From Bacteroidota bacterium (GTDB lineage: Bacteria; Bacteroidota; Bacteroidia; Flavobacteriales_D; Crocinitomicaceae): 11,247 nucleotides of DNA. How positions within the stretch are numbered: position 1 is the stretch's first letter; each line of letters opens with the position of its first letter. The stretch covers positions 1-11,247 of the forward strand of contig JAHKAT010000321.1 of NCBI GenBank assembly GCA_018825925.1, written 5' to 3'. A program made the translations under genes and the position numbers. The notes beneath the pieces were generated by a model. The model searched no databases and was not told the DNA's origin. It was given only the letters and a program-made list of their open reading frames with translations. This document shows positions 6,934-11,247 of this stretch, one piece after another.

Positions 6934-7569
6934 TTAGTTGATGTCGTTAACAGTAATTAAAACCACTTTACCCCCGAACTTGGCTTCCATTTTATAGTTT
7001 GTATTCCGTCGAATGACTTCTAAAAACGCTTTCGTTTCGCTCATATCGGCGTTGTCGACGTAAATCTGTGTCTTCCCGTGGAAATTCAATTCGAGCATCT
7101 GAAATAAGGGTAAGTACAGATCCTTCCAGCCATCGAGTAAGAGCAGATCGATTGATTCCTTGTGATTCTCCAATGTCTCCATTGCGTCACCAATTCGAAC
7201 TTCGATGCGATCATTCAACCCTGCCTTTTTGAAATTTTCTCTCGCTGCAAGTGCTTTGGATTCAATTAATTCTGTCGAAATAACATGGCCGTTTGTTTCC
7301 GCCGCACCTTGTGCAAGATAGAGTGTTGAGATACCAAATGACGTTCCGAATTCAACGATGTTTCTGAGTTTGTTTGCTACGATTAGTTCTTTTAAATCTT
7401 CACCCTGCTCTTTGGAAATCGATAGGTACGCTTCTTTAAAATCAGCTGGTTGAATTCCTTTTAGTACACTTTTGGCAAATCCTTTGAGCACTTTAAAACG
7501 GTCCTTTTTCGCCTCTGCGAATAAATGAGAAAGCAGTGTTTCAACTTGTATTTGATGTTCTATTGTCAT
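6934..7569 (-). CDS. Class I SAM-dependent methyltransferase (O-MT-like)
   Basis: A 211-residue soluble methyltransferase and the first gene of the operon. The SAM-binding motif I is IVEFGTSFGIST (71-82). The acidic residue after strand 2 is Glu100 in ISTELIE, motif II has GDAME with Asp128, and LLLLDGWKDLYLPLF (142-156) followed by VDNAD (171-175) matches the layout of catechol/caffeoyl-CoA-type O-methyltransferases and the Methyltransf_24 family. Its substrate is unknown. Lying in front of egtB/egtD, it could methylate a product or intermediate of that pathway, or an unrelated metabolite. It differs clearly from EgtD in length and motifs, so it is not a duplicate. The leader AAAACAAAAGGAC is A-rich, as expected in Bacteroidota. 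Confidence 0.82.
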   Translation of the reverse strand: MTIEHQIQVETLLSHLFAEAKKDRFKVLKGFAKSVLKGIQPADFKEAYLSISKEQGEDLKELIVANKLRNIVEFGTSFGISTLYLAQGAAETNGHVISTELIESKALAARENFKKAGLNDRIEVRIGDAMETLENHKESIDLLLLDGWKDLYLPLFQMLELNFHGKTQIYVDNADMSETKAFLEVIRRNTNYKMEAKFGGKVVLITVNDIN

Positions 7570-7599
7570 GTCCTTTTGTTTTTATCTATTTTGATACTA

Positions 7600-7630
7600 C
7601 AAAGTTGGGACAATCGTGCTACTCCAAGCT
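7600..7630 (-). promoter_or_regulatory. Candidate promoter of the egt operon
   Basis: On the minus strand CAACTTTG (7607 down to 7600) is one base off the Bacteroidota -7 element TANNTTTG, and CTTGG (7628 to 7624) lies 16 bases upstream in the place of the -33 TTTG box. Transcription would start near 7590 and leave a leader of about 20-25 bases before the ATG at 7569. Both boxes are imperfect, so this is a tentative call. Confidence 0.4.
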
Positions 7631-7672
7631 AATAGAAGTGATGATAAAAATGGTAAATGTGGGAATAATCGT
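7606..7672. promoter_or_regulatory. Two TGGGA-N1-2-AATCGT repeats, candidate operator
   Basis: TGGGACAATCGT (7606-7617) and TGGGAATAATCGT (7660-7672) are near-identical direct repeats 54 bases apart in the gap between the AraC-type gene and the operon. The proximal copy sits between and partly over the candidate promoter boxes. Direct repeats at whole helical turns are the usual arrangement for AraC-family binding, so the regulator at 7677-8543 is the natural partner. Binding is inferred. Confidence 0.4.
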
Positions 7673-7676
7673 ATTT

Positions 7677-8543
7677 CTACAATTGTTGATCTCTAAACTC
7701 TTTCGGTGAAATCCCTACTTTCTTTTTGAAGAACTTTGTGAAATTGGTGGCTTCATCGAACCCAAGGCTAAACGCTATTTCTTTCAAACTTAAACCCGAG
7801 ATGGATATTGATCTTTTCGCTTCTAAGATGATGTAGTCATCAATAAAGGTTTTAACTGTGTTAAGGGTGAATGCTTTCACTACTTGGTTCAATAGTTTGG
7901 TTGAGATTAACATCATTTCCGCGTAATCTTTCACATTTCTAGTAATGGTATATTTCGCTTCAACTAAACTTTTAAATTGATTAAAAAGTGAATATTGTTT
8001 CTGATTAGCCTGTTGAATTTCCCCTACTTGTGAGTTGCGCTCCAATCGCAGTAGATATAGCTCCAGAAGCGCTGCTGCGATGTTCTTGTTGGCATAATGA
8101 TTTTCATGTTGAAGCTCAGAGTTCAGTTCGGAAAGAAAGGTCTCGTTGAACGCCACGTTGTTCGAAATCGGATTGGTAATGTGGTAGTTGTAAAAGTGCG
8201 ATAGTAGATTTTGAGTCGCATTTGAAAAATAATTTAACACAAAATTTTCCGTAAAGATTATTAAATAGCCGTCGTAGGTAGGTTTTTTCTGAAAGGCATG
8301 AATTTGTCCCTTCGCTATTTTGAGCACCGTATTCACTTCTAAGTCGTACTCTTTTAGATCTAGCATATGACTTCCTGTTCCAGAAGTAACCATGAGCAAC
8401 GCAAAAAAAGTAACTCGATGTGGTTTATTTGGGTTATGATCTTTAATTATTGGAATTCGATCAAATAAGGTAGATAATTTGAGCACCTCAAAATCCCTAG
8501 AGTTGTCCGTTTGCTTGAATGATATATTAGGAATGGTATTCAA
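7677..8543 (-). CDS. AraC-family transcriptional regulator
   Basis: A 288-residue regulator with an N-terminal cupin-type sensing domain (about 40-110, with LLMVTSGTGSHMLDLKEYD and AKGQIHAFQ) and a C-terminal double helix-turn-helix (about 185-286, ending LSLKEIAFSLGFDEATNFTK, then FFKKKVGISPKEFRD). The GFDEATNFTKFFKKKVGISP stretch is the classic second AraC helix-turn-helix. It is encoded on the same strand immediately before the operon, so it probably controls it, with an effector that the cupin domain binds. The start appears to be TTG at 8543: no ATG or GTG lies between the upstream in-frame stop and this codon, and the residues from there (NTIPNISF) fit the family N-terminus. The first in-frame ATG, at residue 51, would cut into the sensing domain. 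A TTG start suggests low expression. Confidence 0.9.
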   Translation of the reverse strand: MNTIPNISFKQTDNSRDFEVLKLSTLFDRIPIIKDHNPNKPHRVTFFALLMVTSGTGSHMLDLKEYDLEVNTVLKIAKGQIHAFQKKPTYDGYLIIFTENFVLNYFSNATQNLLSHFYNYHITNPISNNVAFNETFLSELNSELQHENHYANKNIAAALLELYLLRLERNSQVGEIQQANQKQYSLFNQFKSLVEAKYTITRNVKDYAEMMLISTKLLNQVVKAFTLNTVKTFIDDYIILEAKRSISISGLSLKEIAFSLGFDEATNFTKFFKKKVGISPKEFRDQQL

Positions 8544-8628
8544 TATGACTTTTTGGTAATCTAAATAGAGTGAGGATTAAAGTTAACCAGAATAATTCGG
8601 ATACGAGTTAGGTGCGTTATTTGGCATT

Positions 8629-8760
8629 ATGCATAACGACTAGGGCTAAAAACCGGCGCAAAACCCAAGACCGTTTTTAAAAGTAAGAAATTTTCGAATA
8701 CGAAAAAATGAACTTACGAAGATAGAGCGAGGGCGCTGGTTTTTTAGGACATGTTATGTG
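8629..8760. repeat. Long imperfect palindrome, foldback or attC-like
   Basis: Nested inverted repeats are visible. CATAAC (8632-8637) pairs with GTTATG (8753-8758), and CTAAAAACCGGCGC (8646-8659) with GCGCTGGTTTTTTAG (8733-8747), allowing one mismatch and one extra base. GTAAG (8683-8687) pairs with CTTAC (8713-8717), and TTTTCG (8691-8696) with CGAAAA (8701-8706) around the loop AATA. The arms differ in their middle parts (GACTAGGG against ACATGTC). An outer xCATAAC/GTTATGx core with unequal inner arms is reminiscent of integron attC sites, but the same shape also fits a small foldback element (MITE) or a large terminator. No integrase or cassette array is in the window. Confidence 0.6.
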
Positions 8761-8789
8761 TATTTTACTTAATCCTAAATGTAAGCCCA

Positions 8790-8803
8790 AGAATTCGAAT
8801 TCT
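8790..8803. repeat. 14-bp perfect dyad AGAATTCGAATTCT
   Basis: A perfectly symmetrical sequence 37 bases beyond the end of the response regulator gene. It could be a protein-binding dyad or part of a terminator; its AT-rich make-up means chance is possible. Confidence 0.4.
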
Positions 8804-8839
8804 ACCTAATAGCAATCTCACTCAATCCATCAATCCGTT

Positions 8840-9574
8840 TTAAAATTTTAAGGAATTGTTATTTACAAACTCCAAGAATTTCAGCTTGTATTGTTCGGAG
8901 ACTGTAATCCGTTGGTTATTAATCAAAATCTGGCTACGTTCAATAACTTCGATGTTTTTTAGCGATACAATGAAGGATCGATGGACGCGTAGAAAATGTG
9001 TTTCTGGTAGTTCGTCTTGGAGAGACTTTAAACTCATCAAGGTTAAAATGGGTTTTGGCGTATCGATGAGCCAAATTTTGATGTAATCTTTCAAGCCTTC
9101 GAAGTAGAGGACATCCGCTAGTTTTATGCGCACTTGTTTGTATTCGGATTTCACAAACAAGAATTCCTTTTCGGGAGAAACGTTAGTGACTTGTTTTGCA
9201 TTGACTAAGTTGAACCACGCACTCGCCTTGTTTGCTGCGGCTAGAAATTCGGCGTAATCGAATGGTTTGAGAAGGTAATCGAGGGCTTCTACTTTGAAAC
9301 CATCTAAGGCATATTGATCGAAGGCAGTCGTGAAAATTACACGTGTTTCTTTCGGAACCATTTTGGAAAGCTCGATACCGCTTAAATCGGGCATTTGAAT
9401 GTCTAAAAACAGCAAGTCTACGGGCTCTGACTGAATAAATTCGAGTGCTTCAATTGCGCTACCGCACTTTTTTTTCAGTTCTAGAAACGGTGTTTTTTCA
9501 ACGTAACTTTCCACTAAATTGAGCGCCATTGGTTCGTCATCGACGATCATACAGGTGATTTTTGGATTGCTCAT
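8840..9574 (-). CDS. LytTR-family response regulator
   Basis: A 244-residue DNA-binding response regulator of the LytR/AlgR type. The receiver domain (about 5-120) has the acidic pair Asp12/Asp13 in IVDDEP, the phosphorylated Asp58 in LLFLDIQMP, Thr82/Thr83 and Lys103 in YLLKPFD. A LytTR DNA-binding domain follows (about 138-240, with FLFVKSEYKQVRI, VLYFEGLKDYIKIW and FLRVHRSFIVSL). ATG 9574 (MSNPKITC) is preferred over an in-frame TTG at 9601, which would overlap the kinase gene by 14 bases; the receiver begins right after this ATG. It lies 13 bases behind the kinase gene, is its cognate partner, and is the last gene of the operon. Confidence 0.93.
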   Translation of the reverse strand: MSNPKITCMIVDDEPMALNLVESYVEKTPFLELKKKCGSAIEALEFIQSEPVDLLFLDIQMPDLSGIELSKMVPKETRVIFTTAFDQYALDGFKVEALDYLLKPFDYAEFLAAANKASAWFNLVNAKQVTNVSPEKEFLFVKSEYKQVRIKLADVLYFEGLKDYIKIWLIDTPKPILTLMSLKSLQDELPETHFLRVHRSFIVSLKNIEVIERSQILINNQRITVSEQYKLKFLEFVNNNSLKF

Positions 9575-9587
9575 GTCTCTTGGTGGA

Positions 9588-10625
9588 TTAGTTCGTTTCA
9601 ATTTTTAATGTAACCATGAAGCGCTCATCCTGGAGTTTCCTGTCAAAACTAAATTTATCGGGATACAAGAGTTGCAAGCGTTTTTCTAAATTTTTAAGTC
9701 CGATGCCAGAACCACTTTTGTCGTCGGTTTTCTTCGGGAAATTGTCGTTTGAAACAGAAAATAACACCGTTTTTCCTTCCAATGTCATGTCGATATTAAT
9801 TTGACTTTCCTTCGTGGCGGAAACACCGTGTTTAAACGCGTTTTCTATTAGGGATATGAACAACAACGGCACAATTGGAATACTGGTTTCCTCCGTTGGA
9901 AAACGATAGTCGATGCTTGTTCTGTCCGAAACCCGCAATTTCATCAAATCGATGTACTTTTTCAGGAAATCTACTTCCTTCGAAAGTGGCACCATTTCCA
10001 TGTTGGTTTCATACAACATGTAGCGCATCAATTTACTCAAACTATGAATAGACGATTTTGCCTGATCCGGGGAGAGGTCAACCAAGGAATAGATATTGTT
10101 CAGTGAATTAAAAAAGAAGTGCGGCTGCAATTGGTAATGCAAGTGCTGAAGTTCCGATTGCAATTTAAAATTCGCAGCTTCCTTGTTTTCGGCCTCTGTT
10201 TTATTCCATCGTTTTGTCGTTTTGAGCGCAATGGAAAATAGGAGGGGGGCCAAGTACGACAGCACCTGAATGTAAATCGCCATATTGAAAGGAGGGCGAG
10301 TTACATTTGGATTTGACGACATGCTTTTAATCAGTTCCTTAAAGTAATTATCTTCTATGGTTTCTTTCAAAAACAAGAACAGGATAATCAATCCGGCATT
10401 GATCAGAATGAATGCAACCATTTTTTTTGGGAACAGAAACCGATCGACTAAGGCGAAATAATTCACGTAAAATATGACTGCCGAGAACACCATTGGAATC
10501 CAAAAATGCGCTGTAACTCGGTAGAAATCTTGAATTTGTCCGTAGGATAGTAAATACGGCACACTGAATAGCATCAACCAAATGAGGAAATGCGATAAAA
10601 CGGTAATTGTTTTGTTCTTGTACAT
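9588..10625 (-). CDS. LytS-type sensor histidine kinase
   Basis: A 345-residue membrane kinase with four hydrophobic segments in the first 135 residues (about 8-28, 40-60, 68-88, 115-135), a short coiled-coil linker (about 140-162), a His_kinase domain with LQPHFFFNSLNNIY (His169 is the phosphorylated residue) and an ATPase domain with LLFISLIENAFKHG (Asn262) and GSGIGLKNLEKRL (305-317). The small sensing part has no large extracellular domain, so it may sense the membrane or the neighbouring permease. It sits 6 bases after the permease gene and 13 before the LytTR regulator, a three-gene operon. The signal is unknown. Confidence 0.93.
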   Translation of the reverse strand: MYKNKTITVLSHFLIWLMLFSVPYLLSYGQIQDFYRVTAHFWIPMVFSAVIFYVNYFALVDRFLFPKKMVAFILINAGLIILFLFLKETIEDNYFKELIKSMSSNPNVTRPPFNMAIYIQVLSYLAPLLFSIALKTTKRWNKTEAENKEAANFKLQSELQHLHYQLQPHFFFNSLNNIYSLVDLSPDQAKSSIHSLSKLMRYMLYETNMEMVPLSKEVDFLKKYIDLMKLRVSDRTSIDYRFPTEETSIPIVPLLFISLIENAFKHGVSATKESQINIDMTLEGKTVLFSVSNDNFPKKTDDKSGSGIGLKNLEKRLQLLYPDKFSFDRKLQDERFMVTLKIETN

Positions 10626-10631
10626 CGTGTA

Positions 10632-11247
10632 TTATTCGTAACGTAAAGCGGTGATTGGATCTAAGGCTGAGGCTTTTCTGGCTGGATACCACCCAAAAAA
10701 GATACCCGTAACTGCACATACCGCAAATGAAATAGCAATGGAATATCCAGCAACGCTTGTTGGCCAATGTAAGAATTTTTCGATAAAAACAGTTGCTCCT
10801 AATCCTAATAAAACACCAATAACTCCGCCTGTTAAGCTGATAAAAATGGCTTCAATGAGAAATTGCATCAAGATATCCGAACCTTTGGCGCCAACGGCCA
10901 TCCGCAATCCGATTTCTCTGGTGCGTTCTTTCACGGAAACATACATAATATTCATGATCCCGATTCCACCAATTAACAGTGAGATACTCGCCACAGCAAC
11001 TAATAAAAGAGTGAGCATTTCACTGGTAGAGCTGAAGGTTGAAATGAGTTCTTCCATGGAGCGCACGTGAAAATCATCGGCATCGCTATCGGCGAGTTTG
11101 TGTTGCGTGCGTAGAATGGCTGAAACTTCAATCACCGCTTCGGGCGCGTCTTCTTCACTTACTGCGGATGCAATAACCTGGCTGAGGTGATCTTGGGCCA
11201 AGATGCGTTTTTGAACCGTGGTGTACGGAGCAATCACGACATCATCC
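10632..11247 (-). CDS. MacB/FtsX-type ABC transporter permease (partial)
   Basis: The C-terminal 204 residues of an ABC permease; the start lies beyond the right edge of the window. The visible part begins in the extracytoplasmic MacB domain (DDVVIAPYTTVQKRI, then the typical HVRSMEELISTFSS) and continues into the FtsX domain with three membrane helices. These are MLTLLLVAVASISLLIGG leading to the NIMYVSVKERTREIGLRMAVGA coupling region, then FLIEAIFISLTGGVIGVLLG, then a last helix closed by WYPARKASALDPITALRYE. MacB-type systems export substrates from the periplasm or transmit force across the membrane rather than importing. The ATPase and adaptor genes are presumably upstream. It is 6 bases from the kinase gene, so kinase and regulator probably answer to, or control, this transporter. 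Confidence 0.92.
   Translation of the reverse strand, partial: DDVVIAPYTTVQKRILAQDHLSQVIASAVSEEDAPEAVIEVSAILRTQHKLADSDADDFHVRSMEELISTFSSTSEMLTLLLVAVASISLLIGGIGIMNIMYVSVKERTREIGLRMAVGAKGSDILMQFLIEAIFISLTGGVIGVLLGLGATVFIEKFLHWPTSVAGYSIAISFAVCAVTGIFFGWYPARKASALDPITALRYE

Larger units (their letters stand above)
8544..8839. other. Non-coding gap with a long palindrome
   Basis: These 296 bases separate the AraC-type gene from the end of the two-component operon. No convincing gene is present. The centre is filled by the imperfect palindrome at 8629-8760; a 14-bp perfect dyad lies at 8790-8803. The gap must also hold the promoter of the AraC-type gene; on the minus strand TAACTTTA (8588 to 8581) is a weak -7 candidate with no clear -33 box. 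The palindrome may end transcription of the two-component operon. Confidence 0.5.

Noticed and set aside
10348..10767. 139-codon minus-strand frame across the kinase/permease junction
   Set aside because: It overlaps two well-supported genes in another frame and has no plausible protein character.
1..11247. CRISPR array, tRNA or rRNA genes
   Set aside because: No regularly spaced repeats and no tRNA- or rRNA-like stretches were seen.

Overview
The window looks like a Bacteroidota chromosome, most likely Flavobacteriales. The reasons are low-to-moderate GC, no Shine-Dalgarno-like leaders, a LytS/LytTR two-component pair beside a MacB-type permease, and an egtB/egtD pair of the kind found in that phylum. 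The genus cannot be fixed from the sequence alone.

Layout. (1) Positions 42-2096 are a group II intron on the + strand: a folded 5' ribozyme part, an LtrA-type reverse transcriptase/maturase without an endonuclease domain, and a 3' end in which domain V appears broken by a small palindrome. The intron lies antisense to the next gene, right at its stop codon. (2) Positions 2071-7569 hold seven tightly packed minus-strand genes. In transcription order they are a class I methyltransferase, a small NTF2/SnoaL-like protein, an MsrQ/YedZ-like membrane haem protein, EgtB, EgtD, a lipoprotein with two NTF2-like domains, and an NmrA-like NAD(P)-binding oxidoreductase. Gaps run from a 14-base overlap to 24 bases, so this is almost certainly one operon. 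(3) Positions 7677-8543 encode an AraC-family regulator on the same strand just upstream. The 107-base gap between it and the operon holds a candidate promoter and two copies of a TGGGA-N1-2-AATCGT motif. (4) Positions 8544-8839 are non-coding and dominated by a long imperfect palindrome. (5) Positions 8840-11247 hold a second minus-strand operon: a MacB/FtsX-type permease (cut by the window edge), a LytS-type histidine kinase and a LytTR response regulator.

How the genes fit together. EgtD trimethylates histidine to hercynine and EgtB is the iron-dependent sulfoxide synthase that joins hercynine to a thiol, so the core is ergothioneine (or related thio-imidazole) synthesis. No egtA, egtC or egtE is present here. 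The steady company of a haem membrane protein, an NAD(P)H-type oxidoreductase, a second methyltransferase and three NTF2-like domains suggests an extended pathway or a redox/stress module controlled by the AraC protein. That extended role is inference. This operon is the best candidate in the window for something not yet described; the broken intron and the long palindrome are the next most interesting.
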